50,668 nt of DNA from an uncultured Sphingomonas sp. (GTDB taxonomy: Bacteria; Pseudomonadota; Alphaproteobacteria; Sphingomonadales; Sphingomonadaceae). The stretch spans positions 1 to 50,668 of the forward strand of contig CAJYLT010000080.1 of the NCBI GenBank assembly GCA_913775795.1, read 5' to 3'. How positions within the stretch are numbered: the first letter of the stretch is position 1; the number at the start of each line of letters is the position of its first letter. Below are positions 1-7,404 of the stretch, one piece after another. The translations under genes and the position numbers were made by a program. The notes below the pieces were generated by a model. It did not search any database. It was not told the origin of the DNA and saw only the letters and a program-made list of their open reading frames with translations.

Positions 1-61
1 CCGCCTCGGCCTCCTTTAGAATACCGATGATCTGCTCTTCCGTGAACTGCTTCCGCTTCAT
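1..61 (-). CDS. IS3-family transposase OrfA, N-terminal fragment at window edge
   Basis: The minus strand starts with ATG at 61 and reads MKRKQFTEEQIIGILKEAEA before leaving the window. This is the conserved N-terminus of IS3-family OrfA proteins, the helix-turn-helix subunit that is joined to OrfB by frameshifting to make the transposase. Only 20 residues are visible, so whether the element is complete cannot be seen. The sequence between the start codon and about 98 would be the untranslated end of the element. The element abuts a truncated ABC-F gene, so insertion is the likely cause of that truncation. Confidence 0.8.
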   Translation of the reverse strand, partial: MKRKQFTEEQIIGILKEAEA

Positions 62-98
62 TCTGTCCGTCCCTTCGAAGGGCCGGTCTCTAGGTCCA
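62..98. mobile_element. Probable outer end of the IS3-type element
   Basis: Between the transposase start codon and the ABC-F remnant lie 37 bases. Read on the minus strand they begin TGGACCTAGAGACCGG, which has the TG-start expected of an IS3-family terminal inverted repeat. The boundary at 98 is inferred from this TG...CA rule; the opposite end and any target duplication are outside the window. Confidence 0.45.
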
Positions 99-103
99 GG
101 TGG

Positions 104-430
104 ATGAAGAAACGGGGGTCACGTCACGACGAGTTCACGTCCCGCTCGGCACTGGCACGTTTTGGCTTTCGAGCAGAGGCTGCAGTAAAGATCGTTGGGC
201 TGCTAAGCGGTGGCCAAATGTTGCGGGCTGGTCTTGCCTGCATTCTCGGCGGTTCGGCGCCTGCCCCATTCGTCATCTTGGATGAGCCGACCAACCACCT
301 CGATCTCGATACAATCGTCGCTTTGGAAACGGCGCTGACCGCCTATGACAGCGCGCTACTGGTCGTCAGCCATGACGAGCGGTTCCTTGACGCCTTGGCC
401 GTCAGCCGCACCATTTCAGTCTCGTCATGA
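104..430 (+). pseudogene. ABC-F ATPase, C-terminal fragment truncated by an IS element
   Basis: The 108 codons encode only the last part of an ABC-F (duplicated ATPase, translation-factor-like) protein. Visible are the signature LSGGQ at about residues 34-38, Walker B plus D-loop ILDEPTNHLDLD at about 58-69, and the switch region VVSHDERFLDAL at about 87-98. A complete ABC-F protein has about 500-600 residues with two ATPase domains; the first domain, the linker and the second Walker A are all missing. The break falls next to the IS3-type end. The ATG at 104 is just the first in-frame codon after the junction, not a natural start. The fragment cannot bind ATP without a Walker A, so it is called a pseudogene. 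Confidence 0.8.
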
Positions 431-807
431 GTGGCAGAGGGGCAACACGTTCCCCGACAAAAATGCTCGATTACAAAGCTGAGTCAACCCGAACGATAAG
501 AAAGGCACAGTGAGCGATGACGACCGATAAGGCTGAGATCGGTCACTAGCGATCCGACCCATTACCGGCCGTTCGTCGCCGCTTATCCAATTCCTGGAAC
601 CGGACGTTCGTTCATCAGGTTGCGAAACCATCCCCTGCGCTTTTCGGTGCGTTTGCCGCGAAGAAGCGCGCGAAGTTGTCGGCGCCTGAGTGCGCGCTCC
701 AATGGCCGCGCTGAACAGCCCGTCCCTATCGACCGCCAAGCGGCCTGATGATCGCCGGGATGGCTCGTCTGAGCAGTCAAGATCGAACGCGTGCCGACGG
801 CGGAGCG
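431..807. other. Intergenic stretch with no recognisable gene
   Basis: This 377-base stretch lies between the ABC-F remnant and the minus-strand hypothetical gene. Open frames exist on the minus strand (one of 65 codons at 583-780) but their arginine-rich composition has no recognisable family and no good ribosome site. I see no RNA gene or strong hairpin. It is probably decayed sequence linked to the nearby IS insertion. Confidence 0.4.
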
Positions 808-1347
808 TCAGGCGGCCGCGATGAAGTCTGCGCCCGCCCCGTAGAAGCGCACCGTCCCGCCGGCATCGCCCGATCGCACGCCGATCGACAGTTGCAGGCC
901 GAAATGAACCGTCAACGGCTCGGGCAGCGCAATCGTCGTCAGCCTTCGCGCACTCGACGGATAATATTCGCGCCACTGCTCGGGCGGGTCGAACGGCACC
1001 GCGACCGAGGGGGGTTGGGTATCCGGCGGCGTCAGCGGCATTCGCTCCATCCCGCCATGCTGAAGCACCGTCCAGTGGATCGAGGCGCCGTCCAGAACCT
1101 CCCACAGCAACGACACGCCGGAGCAGGCCAGCGGCTCACCATTGTGATGAACCGATGTCGGGATCGGAAAGTGGAACCACATGTCGCGCCCCGGCCGGAT
1201 CCGGAACGCCGAGAAAAAGCCGCGATTATAGCCGGCCTGATCGGACCAGTCGGCGCCGTCGACCGGAAGCAGAACGTCCGGCCCGCGCTCCTGCGGCACG
1301 ACGGCGGCGCCGGGAAGCCAGACGCTCTCGACGACCTTCACGCCCAT
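808..1347 (-). CDS. Hypothetical beta-rich protein (DUF6623-like)
   Basis: A 179-residue cytoplasmic protein without signal peptide or membrane helix. It has a central WFHFPIPTSV segment (about residues 55-64) and ends RFYGAGADF plus a short tail. This pattern resembles the DUF6623-type beta-sandwich proteins as I remember them; that link is from memory and unverified. No catalytic motif is visible. The start at 1347 is preferred over an upstream in-frame ATG at 1383 because it has a purine-rich GGAAGG/AGGA leader and overlaps the stop of the preceding thioredoxin-like gene by only 10 bases. The overlap suggests translation from the same mRNA as that gene. Confidence 0.6.
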   Translation of the reverse strand: MGVKVVESVWLPGAAVVPQERGPDVLLPVDGADWSDQAGYNRGFFSAFRIRPGRDMWFHFPIPTSVHHNGEPLACSGVSLLWEVLDGASIHWTVLQHGGMERMPLTPPDTQPPSVAVPFDPPEQWREYYPSSARRLTTIALPEPLTVHFGLQLSIGVRSGDAGGTVRFYGAGADFIAAA

Positions 1348-1949
1348 GACGGGTTCCTGCCTTCCTTCCACTTGATCGAGCATCCGGCACTCGGCCGTTG
1401 CGGCTCCGGCACGGCGCGGCCGGCGAGCACCGCATCGACGGCGGCGCGCATGTCCTCGCCCGTCACGGGCAGATCGGTGCGGAGCGGCGCCAGCCCGGGC
1501 ACGGGCGGGCGATTGATCTTTGGCCGGCTGGCGTCGAACTGCCCGGCATAGGCCAGAGTCCGGTCGGGCCCGTAGAGGAAGAAATCGGGCGTGCAGATCG
1601 CGTTGTAGTCGAGCGCGACCTGCTGATCGCCGTCGTACAGATAGGGAAAGGTAAAGCCGTGCGCGGACGCGAATGCGCCCATATGCTCGGGGCCGTCCTC
1701 CGGAAACTCGGCGGTGTCGTTGGAGCTAATGGCCACGACCTGAAGCCCCTTCGGCGCATATTCGCGCGCGAAAGCCGAGAATTCGTCGATGATGTGCAGC
1801 ACGAACGGACAGTGATTGCAGATGAAGGCGACGAGCAGCGCCGGCGCGTCGTCGAACTCCGCCAGCGTGCGAACACGCCCGTCGGTATCCGGTAGCGAAA
1901 AAGCCGGCGCGCGTTTGTCGCCATCGACCTGACGCGATTCTCGCAGCAT
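1338..1949 (-). CDS. Thioredoxin-fold protein (peroxiredoxin-like, AhpC/TSA type)
   Basis: A 203-residue protein of the AhpC/TSA thioredoxin-like group. The redox motif is FICNHCPFV with C44 and C47 in a CxxC arrangement, and a conserved GCSIKWK segment with a further cysteine sits near residue 190. In this family the CxxC supports thiol-disulfide exchange or peroxide handling; the substrate here is unknown. There is no signal peptide, so it is cytoplasmic. The ATG at 1949 was chosen because GGAGAGG lies just upstream; another in-frame ATG is at 1961. It is followed, with a 10-base overlap, by the hypothetical gene at 808-1347. A palindrome (1965-1978) and a copy of the GntR-type operator core (1977-1988) lie directly upstream, which may tie it to the neighbouring C-glycoside locus. 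Confidence 0.85.
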   Translation of the reverse strand: MLRESRQVDGDKRAPAFSLPDTDGRVRTLAEFDDAPALLVAFICNHCPFVLHIIDEFSAFAREYAPKGLQVVAISSNDTAEFPEDGPEHMGAFASAHGFTFPYLYDGDQQVALDYNAICTPDFFLYGPDRTLAYAGQFDASRPKINRPPVPGLAPLRTDLPVTGEDMRAAVDAVLAGRAVPEPQRPSAGCSIKWKEGRNPSWA

Positions 1950-1964
1950 CGCCCTCTCCATAAT

Positions 1965-1978
1965 AGAATAACGATTCT
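1965..1978. promoter_or_regulatory. Palindrome AGAAT-N4-ATTCT (TetR-like operator candidate)
   Basis: A perfect 5-bp inverted repeat with spacer AACG, 16 bases upstream of the thioredoxin-like gene's ATG. It has the same layout as the element at 2095-2110, with one arm base changed (AGAAT versus AGAAC). Such short dyads are typical of TetR-type repressor sites. No TetR gene lies in the window. Confidence 0.4.
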
Positions 1979-1988
1979 GATATATCCG
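1977..1988. promoter_or_regulatory. Partial copy of the GTGATATATCAC operator
   Basis: CTGATATATCCG shares the nine-base core TGATATATC with the perfect palindrome at 7405-7416 (9 of 12 positions identical). It overlaps the end of the AGAAT dyad and lies about 30 bases upstream of the thioredoxin-like gene start. It may extend the GntR regulon to this gene pair. Confidence 0.35.
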
Positions 1989-1991
1989 CTG

Positions 1992-2007
1992 GCTTGTCGT
2001 GACAAGC
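1992..2007. promoter_or_regulatory. 16-bp palindrome GCTTGTCGTGACAAGC
   Basis: Arms GCTTGTC and GACAAGC match perfectly around a GT centre. It lies about 45 bases upstream of the thioredoxin-like start, where a repressor or activator site would be expected. The cognate regulator is unknown. Confidence 0.4.
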
Positions 2008-2094
2008 ACGAAACGGGGGATCAGTTCGGCTCGCATCGGCCCCAATTCGACGATCGACAAGTTCGTAGAGACGCTTGACCCGCTCCGCGATTTA

Positions 2095-2110
2095 TAGAAC
2101 TATCGTTCTA
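2095..2110. promoter_or_regulatory. Palindrome TAGAAC-N4-GTTCTA (TetR-like operator candidate)
   Basis: Perfect 6-bp arms separated by TATC, in a locally AT-rich patch about 115 bases upstream of the first possible symporter start. The layout matches the dyad at 1965-1978. It is well placed to control the plus-strand transporter and deglycosidase genes. Confidence 0.45.
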
Positions 2111-2339
2111 ATTAAGGCGAGGAGGGGATCGGCGGTGTGCGTGGCACACTGGCAACCGCCTCTTCCTCGCGCGGTAACGGCCATGCGGTTCACCCGCAAA
2201 AACGGCGAGGATGAGCGATGGCGGGAAGCAGGCTGAGAGCTGCCGCGGCAGTGACGGAACAAGAGCACTGCCCGTTGGCAGCCCGATCGCGCAACGACTG
2301 CCCGATGGTCATCGACGCCGGGTCGATCGGCGCAGACTC

Positions 2340-3800
2340 GTGAAAGCCGGCGATCGCCTCGGGTGGGGGACACGCATCGGCTTCATGGCGTGCGCGATGC
2401 CCGAGCTCATCAAGAGCTTCGCGTGGGACGCATTCGTCCTGTTCTTCTATTCTCAGGTCGTCGGTCTCGACGGATTTCGTATCGGCTTCGCGCTGGCAAT
2501 CATCCTCGTCTTCGACGCGATCGCCGACCCTTATATCGGTGCGCTTTCGGATCGGATGGATCGGGCACCGCTCGGCCGGCGGCACACGCTGATGGCGGCG
2601 GCGGTGCTGCCATTCGCGATCGGCATCGCGCTCGTCTTCGCCCCGCCCGCGGGCATGGGCCAGTGGCAGATCTTCGCCTGGCTGCTCGGCTTCGGACTGC
2701 TCGCGCGCGTCGGCATCTCGTTCTGGACGGTACCCGCCTATGCCATGGGCGGCGAGCTGACGCGCGATGCAGGCGAGCGGAACATCGTCGCGGTCATGCG
2801 CAACCTCGGCAATCAGGTCGCGATCCTGACGGTGCCCTGGGTCGCCTTCTCGGTCTTCTTCGTCGAGGCGCCGGGTTTCGCCAAGCCGCAGCTCAATCCC
2901 GCGCCCTATCCCGGCTTCGGCCTGTTCGTATCGCTGCTCGGCGCCGCACTGATGATCGTCGGCCTGATCGGCACGCGGGCGCGGATGCGCGCGATCGAGG
3001 CGGCGGATCGCGAGGTGACGAAGCACAGCGCGATCGAAACGCTCCCGGAGCTCCTCCGCCGCCTGCTCGCCGCCATCCGCCAGACGCCGAACATCGGCCG
3101 GCTGCTCGCGGTCGCGCTGCTCGTTCTCTTCACCAACTCGGTCGTGAACCAGCTCTCGCTGCATCTCGCGACTTATTTCTGGCAGCTCGACGGGCGGTGG
3201 ACGCAGCGGTTGCTGCTGGCGGGCACCTTCGGCTCGATCATCGCGATGTTCCTCGCGCCGCCCTGGATGAAGCGCGTCGGCACCCGCTTCGCGATGGTGA
3301 GCGGCCTCGTCTTCTTCTTCGTGGTGCAGGCGGCAGCGGTGTTGCTGCCGCTCCTCGGCCTCGCACCGGCGGCCGGCAGCTTCGCGATCGGCGTCTTCGT
3401 CTGCGCGGCGCGTGTTCTGGGCGGGATCGCCTATGGCCTCTACGTCGTGCCGTTCAACACCGTCACCTACGACATCGGCGACGAGCATGAGGCGAATACC
3501 GGCGTGCCGCAGCAGGGCTTGGTCGCCAGCTTCATGTTCATGGGGCTGCAGATCGGCAGCGGCCTCGTCGCGCTCATGGCGGGATCGTTCCTCGGCATCA
3601 TCGACTTTCCTGCGGGCCTGCCCGTCGATCAAGTGCCGACGGGCAAGGTCGACGCGCTCGCGTGGTTCGTCACGGGCCTGATCGTCGTGGCGGGCGGGGC
3701 AATGGCGTGGCTGGTCGGCCGCTTCGACGTGTCGGCCGCCAAGCAGGCGGACATCCGACGCGTCCTTGCCGAGCGGCGTGCCGCGGCATCCACGCAATAG
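2340..3800 (+). CDS. MFS sugar:cation symporter (GPH/MelB-type)
   Basis: A 486-residue integral membrane protein of the glycoside-pentoside-hexuronide symporter family, with about 12 hydrophobic helices. Family hallmarks are the N-terminal GWGTRIGF stretch, the DAIADPYIGALSDR segment after helix 2 (about residues 62-75) with its conserved aspartates, and GRRHTLM just after it. GPH proteins import glycosides with H+ or Na+. The start is uncertain: an ATG at 2211 would add 43 atypical arginine-rich residues, while GTG at 2340 begins close to where relatives begin. The gene is followed after 49 bases by the deglycosidase genes, so import of the glycoside is its likely role. The exact substrate is not visible. 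Confidence 0.8.
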   Translation: MKAGDRLGWGTRIGFMACAMPELIKSFAWDAFVLFFYSQVVGLDGFRIGFALAIILVFDAIADPYIGALSDRMDRAPLGRRHTLMAAAVLPFAIGIALVFAPPAGMGQWQIFAWLLGFGLLARVGISFWTVPAYAMGGELTRDAGERNIVAVMRNLGNQVAILTVPWVAFSVFFVEAPGFAKPQLNPAPYPGFGLFVSLLGAALMIVGLIGTRARMRAIEAADREVTKHSAIETLPELLRRLLAAIRQTPNIGRLLAVALLVLFTNSVVNQLSLHLATYFWQLDGRWTQRLLLAGTFGSIIAMFLAPPWMKRVGTRFAMVSGLVFFFVVQAAAVLLPLLGLAPAAGSFAIGVFVCAARVLGGIAYGLYVVPFNTVTYDIGDEHEANTGVPQQGLVASFMFMGLQIGSGLVALMAGSFLGIIDFPAGLPVDQVPTGKVDALAWFVTGLIVVAGGAMAWLVGRFDVSAAKQADIRRVLAERRAAASTQ

Positions 3801-3849
3801 CGATCAGCCCACCAACCGATCCCTTTCGACCATCAGGACAGAGGCAGAG

Positions 3850-4848
3850 ATGATTTCCAAGATCAAGCGAGGCGTCAGCCTTTACAGTTTCCAGGAGGAG
3901 ATGTTCCTCGGCCAGATGAGCGTCGAGGATTGCGTCGCCTTCGCCGCCTCGATCGGCGCGCGGGGGATCGAGATCCTGCCAGAGCAGAACATGCCCAATT
4001 TCCCCGACATCGACGATCGCGAGGTCGCATGGTGGAAGGAGCTGATGGCGAAACACGGCACCGAGCTGACCTGCTACGACATGTTCCTCGACACCAAGCG
4101 GCGCAAGGATCGGCTGATGACCGACGAGGAGCAGGTGGAATCGATCCGCCGCGACCTCGTCCTGTGCAATCGCCTGGGCATCCGCAACATGCGCGTCCTG
4201 GTGTTCGTGCGCCCGGATATCCTCGAAAGCTGCGTCCCCTATGCCGAGGATCTCGACGTACATATGGGCGTGGAGGTGCACGCGCCGTGGCACATGGAAC
4301 ATGCCTGGATCCTGCGCACGGTCGAGGTGGCCGACCGGCTGGGCACCAAGCATCTCGGGCTGCTGCCGGACATGGGCATCTTCATGAAGCACTTCCCGCC
4401 GGTCTATCGCGACCGCTTCATCCGCCAGGGCGCGCGGCCGGAGGTTGCCCAGTTCATCATCGACCAGCACGATCAGAAGATCATGGCCGAGTACACGATC
4501 TACGAAGTGGCAGTGAACATGAAGGGCAACCCGGCCGAGGTGCGGATGGCCGAGCTCCTGCGCCACCAGCCCTATGCCAACCCGAAGCGGATTCGCGACT
4601 ACATCCCGTATTTCCGGCACATCCAGGCCAAGTTCTATGAAATGACCGAGGATTGCCGCGATCCCAGCCATGCCTATGACGAGGTGATCGCCGAACTCGT
4701 GGCGGGCGGCTGGGACGGCTATCTGTCCAGCGAGTATGAGGGCAATCGCTGGATCCAGGACGTCCAGCCCGTCGACAGCCGCGAGCAGGTGCGGCGCCAG
4801 CATGTCATGTTCGAGCGCCTGATCGCGCAAGCCGAAGGAGCCCGTTGA
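3850..4848 (+). CDS. C-glycoside deglycosidase alpha-like subunit (xylose isomerase-like TIM barrel)
   Basis: A 332-residue sugar phosphate isomerase/epimerase-type TIM barrel. Together with the small protein encoded next it matches the two-subunit C-glycoside deglycosidases (CarB/CarC and DgpB/DgpC type), which cleave the C-C bond of 3-oxo-C-glycosides with a divalent metal and a catalytic histidine. Likely metal ligands in the usual Glu-Asp-His-Glu order are E142 (VEVHAPW, with H144 nearby), D174 (LLPDMG), H257 (YFRHIQ) and E295 (SSEYEG); this assignment is by motif position, not alignment. ATG at 3850 has GAGG 6 bases upstream. The stop overlaps the next start as TGATG, indicating coupled synthesis of two subunits. 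An epimerase role is the alternative, but the partner gene argues against it. Confidence 0.82.
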   Translation: MISKIKRGVSLYSFQEEMFLGQMSVEDCVAFAASIGARGIEILPEQNMPNFPDIDDREVAWWKELMAKHGTELTCYDMFLDTKRRKDRLMTDEEQVESIRRDLVLCNRLGIRNMRVLVFVRPDILESCVPYAEDLDVHMGVEVHAPWHMEHAWILRTVEVADRLGTKHLGLLPDMGIFMKHFPPVYRDRFIRQGARPEVAQFIIDQHDQKIMAEYTIYEVAVNMKGNPAEVRMAELLRHQPYANPKRIRDYIPYFRHIQAKFYEMTEDCRDPSHAYDEVIAELVAGGWDGYLSSEYEGNRWIQDVQPVDSREQVRRQHVMFERLIAQAEGAR

Positions 4849-5234
4849 TGTTCGACAAGTATCTGATCGTGGACGGCAGCCTGCGCAACGTGGGCCCCGC
4901 CGACGCCCCCACCGGCTTCGCGTTTGACGCCAAGCTCGGCTATTATCGCGGCCTCGGCCTGTCGATGATCGAGGCGCTGGACATCAAGATCGACGGCGAG
5001 CCCGTCGACCGCGCTGCCGTCCGCTTCGACGAGGGCAAGGGGCCGCTGACGCTCGACGAGATGGAAACCGCCTATGACCGGCGATGGCCGTTCGGCGCGG
5101 CCGCGACGATCACCGTCGAGCGGCCCGGCGGGCTCGCGCCGGGTGAGCATCACCTGGCGTTCACCGAACGGCTCCGCGTGTCCTACATGCCGTTCCCATC
5201 GATGAACGCGGACGAGAAGACGCTCTCGATCTGA
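4848..5234 (+). CDS. C-glycoside deglycosidase beta-like subunit (DUF6379)
   Basis: A 128-residue beta-sandwich protein with the features of DUF6379, the C-glycoside deglycosidase beta-subunit domain: N-terminal MFDKYLIVDGSLRN, the GFAFDAKLGYYRGLGLSMIE segment (about residues 24-43), a DGEPVD turn and C-terminal RLRVSYMPFPS. In known enzymes this subunit packs against the TIM barrel and completes the active site and assembly. The ATG at 4848 is preceded by AAGGAG at 4835-4840 and overlaps the alpha-subunit stop codon by one base. No signal peptide is present, so the complex is cytoplasmic. Its presence beside an isomerase-like TIM barrel is the main evidence for C-glycoside cleavage. Confidence 0.82.
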   Translation: MFDKYLIVDGSLRNVGPADAPTGFAFDAKLGYYRGLGLSMIEALDIKIDGEPVDRAAVRFDEGKGPLTLDEMETAYDRRWPFGAAATITVERPGGLAPGEHHLAFTERLRVSYMPFPSMNADEKTLSI

Positions 5235-5254
5235 TCGCGCGCGGAATCGGCCCT

Positions 5255-5293
5255 GCCCTGCTTCCCGATGCTTTGCCGCATGGGAAGCAGGGC
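5255..5293. terminator. Strong hairpin between convergent genes
   Basis: GCCCTGCTTCCC (5255-5266) and its exact complement (5282-5293) form a 12-bp stem; the loop can extend it further through ATGC/GCAT. It lies between the ends of the beta-subunit gene and the convergent MFS gene, so it probably serves as a bidirectional terminator. No long T-tract follows. Confidence 0.7.
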
Positions 5294-5304
5294 TCGGCCT
5301 TCGT

Positions 5305-6525
5305 TCAGGTCGCGGCGATCGCCGCCCCGCGCGGGCTCTCACGCCGAAGCAGCGCCGCAATCGCGACCAGCATGCCGGCGAAGGCGGCGAGGCCGGCGGC
5401 AGCGAACGTCGCCTGCATGCTGCCGGTCGCGGACTGCACCACCGTGACGATGGGCGGGCTCAAGAACTGGCCGAGGAAGAAGCATCCGGTCCAGACGCCC
5501 ATGCCGCGACCGCGATGCGCGGGCGGAAGGTCGCGCTGCGCCCAGGTGATGAGCGTCGGGATCATCATCCCCACCCCGGCCTGCTGAAACACCACGCCCG
5601 CCGCCATCCATTTCCAGTCGGGCGCCACGCCGATCAGGCACAGCCCCGCGCCCACGAGCGCCAGCAGGAGGACGAACGCGACTTCCGAGCGGCGCTTGCC
5701 GACGAGCCAGAAAATACCGGCCCCCAGCGATACGCCGAGGCTGGGCAGGAACGTGATGCGGCCGAGCTCGTCCGACGATCGTATGCCGACCTCGCGAAAG
5801 GCGAGGCCGCCGTTGACCGCATAGACATAATAGATGATCGACGAGAGCAGCGTCACCGCGCCGATCAGCGCGATCTTCCTCGCGGGAAAGGCGGGCTTGT
5901 CCCGCGGGGCCTCTCCCACCGCGGTGTGCGACGTGTCGACCACCGGCTCGAAAACGAAGGCGAGCATCGCAAGAAAGATCGGGAACGCGGCGAGGTAGAT
6001 CAGGAACACCCCGTTCCACCGCATCGCCGTCAGATAGCCGGCCCCGAGGATCAGCGCGCTGCCCACGAACGGGCCGACCATGCCCTGAATACTCAGCCAG
6101 TGCCGGCGTCCCCCCTCGTCCCAATAATCGGCGATCAGCGTGTTGACCGTCGTCAGGATGGCCGCCTCCGCGATCCCGAGCGCCAGGCGCGACAGGAACA
6201 TCGCGTCGAGATCGGTCAGGAGGAACGGCGCGGTCCCCGCGATCGCGTAGAACAGCGTAGACCAGACGACCATCGCGCGGCGACCGAAGCGGTCGATGAG
6301 TGCGCCGGCGAACGGCGCGATCACCGCGATCGCCAGGCCCGGCGCGGTGACCATCCACGGCACTTTCCAGCCGGCCGTCGGATCGCCCTGGAAATGATCG
6401 ATGATCGACGGGACCGCGGGAAACATCGAAACCACGGCGATCATCGGCAGAAAGCCGGCAATCGTGACGGTAAGGCCCTGCGACACGCCGGCCCGGCGGT
6501 CTTGTACGTGCTGCAACCGGCTCAT
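5305..6525 (-). CDS. MFS transporter
   Basis: A 406-residue major facilitator with about 12 membrane helices. The loop between helices 2 and 3 carries GALIDRFGRR (about residues 76-85), the MFS signature, and LGIAEAAILTTVNTLIADYW follows in the region of helices 4-5. The family position suggests a drug or aromatic-compound type carrier, but the substrate cannot be read. The ATG at 6525 is preferred over one at 6549 because GGGAGAGG precedes it by 4 bases. A 12-bp operator-like palindrome lies at 6578-6589, about 50 bases upstream, almost identical to that before the flavoprotein gene. This suggests co-regulation by the adjacent GntR protein, and a role in importing glycosides or exporting freed aglycones. 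Confidence 0.85.
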   Translation of the reverse strand: MSRLQHVQDRRAGVSQGLTVTIAGFLPMIAVVSMFPAVPSIIDHFQGDPTAGWKVPWMVTAPGLAIAVIAPFAGALIDRFGRRAMVVWSTLFYAIAGTAPFLLTDLDAMFLSRLALGIAEAAILTTVNTLIADYWDEGGRRHWLSIQGMVGPFVGSALILGAGYLTAMRWNGVFLIYLAAFPIFLAMLAFVFEPVVDTSHTAVGEAPRDKPAFPARKIALIGAVTLLSSIIYYVYAVNGGLAFREVGIRSSDELGRITFLPSLGVSLGAGIFWLVGKRRSEVAFVLLLALVGAGLCLIGVAPDWKWMAAGVVFQQAGVGMMIPTLITWAQRDLPPAHRGRGMGVWTGCFFLGQFLSPPIVTVVQSATGSMQATFAAAGLAAFAGMLVAIAALLRRESPRGAAIAAT

Positions 6526-6577
6526 CAAGCCTCTCCCGACCCTGGTCACTCGCGTCCAGGCGGCGCGAGGCCTGATT

Positions 6578-6589
6578 GTAATATATCAC
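6578..6589. promoter_or_regulatory. Operator-like site GTAATATATCAC
   Basis: Eleven of twelve bases match the perfect palindrome at 7405-7416. It lies about 52 bases upstream of the minus-strand MFS gene start at 6525, in the position of its promoter. It is probably a GntR binding site. Confidence 0.55.
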
Positions 6590-6632
6590 TAGCTTGGGGG
6601 TCGCAAGCGTTCGGGCGGCTCGGGAGGAGGCC

Positions 6633-7304
6633 TCAATTGCCTTGGGGGTAGTCGAAGCCCTTCTCGACGATGACCTCCGCGATCTTCCGCCGACTGATCT
6701 CGATGAACGCGCGCGCGTCGTCGGCGGACGGGATCGCCCCGTCGAACCGGGTCGTCAGCGCAAAGATCGCCCGCACATCCTCGCCATGATGGCTGATGGA
6801 GTAAAAGATGCGATCGAGTTCGGCCGACAGCTTCCGGTAGATGGCCTGAAGCTGGGCATTGCGGGTCGCCTCGACGAGCAGGTCGAAGCGCTGCCGGGAC
6901 AACTGGATCCACTTCTCGGTATCGAGTTTCGGCCGGTTGATCGCGCGCTCGTGCGCCTGCTTCAGGCTGTCGAGGCGCGCAGCCTGATTCGGCGTAATCC
7001 GCTCTGATGAAAGCTGAAAAATGAGCGGCGAGATCACGCCCCAGACCGCGAAGAAGTCGTCGACCGATTTCAGCGTGAGCCCCGCGACGCGGTAGCCGCG
7101 GCGCGGGATCGTCTCGATCAGCCCGTCGTGATTGAGGCGGTCCAGCGCCTCGCGCACGGGCATCGCGCCGAAGCCGGTTTCACTGGAGATCTCCCGCTCG
7201 GTGAATCGCATGCGAGGCGGCATCTTCAGCGACACGATCCGCTGCCGAAGCAGCGCATAGGCCTGGTCGGCGAGCGTCTGCTTGGGACCTTCGCCCTCCG
7301 TCAT
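6633..7304 (-). CDS. GntR-family transcriptional regulator (FadR/FCD subfamily)
   Basis: A 223-residue regulator. Residues about 8-75 form the GntR winged helix: LADQAYALLRQRIVSL, then FTEREISSETGFGAMPVREAL, then HDGLIETIPRRGYRVAG. Residues about 85-210 are all-helical, as in the FCD effector-binding domain. Members usually repress neighbouring catabolic genes and release DNA on binding a pathway acid or sugar. It lies between the second MFS gene and the divergent flavoprotein gene, and the palindromes at 6578-6589 and 7405-7416 sit in front of those two genes, making it the likely local regulator. The effector is unknown; a keto-glycoside or aglycone is a guess. ATG at 7304 has a GGAGGTGA leader. 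Confidence 0.88.
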   Translation of the reverse strand: MTEGEGPKQTLADQAYALLRQRIVSLKMPPRMRFTEREISSETGFGAMPVREALDRLNHDGLIETIPRRGYRVAGLTLKSVDDFFAVWGVISPLIFQLSSERITPNQAARLDSLKQAHERAINRPKLDTEKWIQLSRQRFDLLVEATRNAQLQAIYRKLSAELDRIFYSISHHGEDVRAIFALTTRFDGAIPSADDARAFIEISRRKIAEVIVEKGFDYPQGN

Positions 7305-7404
7305 CAGTCACCTCCAGCTCGACCTCGTTCGATTGTGGGATGTGGCCTCCCCGCAAAGCTCTGGCAAGCTTTCACGCCCCGACAGCATTGACGGGCACTG
7401 ATCC

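Larger units (their letters stand above)
1950..2339. promoter_or_regulatory. Divergent regulatory region with several palindromes
   Basis: The 390 bases between the minus-strand thioredoxin-like gene and the plus-strand symporter gene contain four inverted-repeat elements, listed separately. The right part (2211-2339) is open in the symporter frame and could encode an N-terminal extension, but family members start near the GTG at 2340. A short ORF of 41 codons (ATG 2218, TGA 2341-2343) overlaps that GTG as GTGA. Confidence 0.55.

Noticed and set aside
2190..3797. Long minus-strand open frame of about 535 codons opposite the symporter gene
   Set aside because: It is highly charged (Arg/Asp/Glu/His-rich) with no family motif, as expected of the antisense frame of a GC-rich membrane protein gene.
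3670..4830. Minus-strand open frame of 386 codons opposite the deglycosidase alpha gene
   Set aside because: It is antisense to a well-supported gene, its composition is antisense-like and it has no ribosome site.
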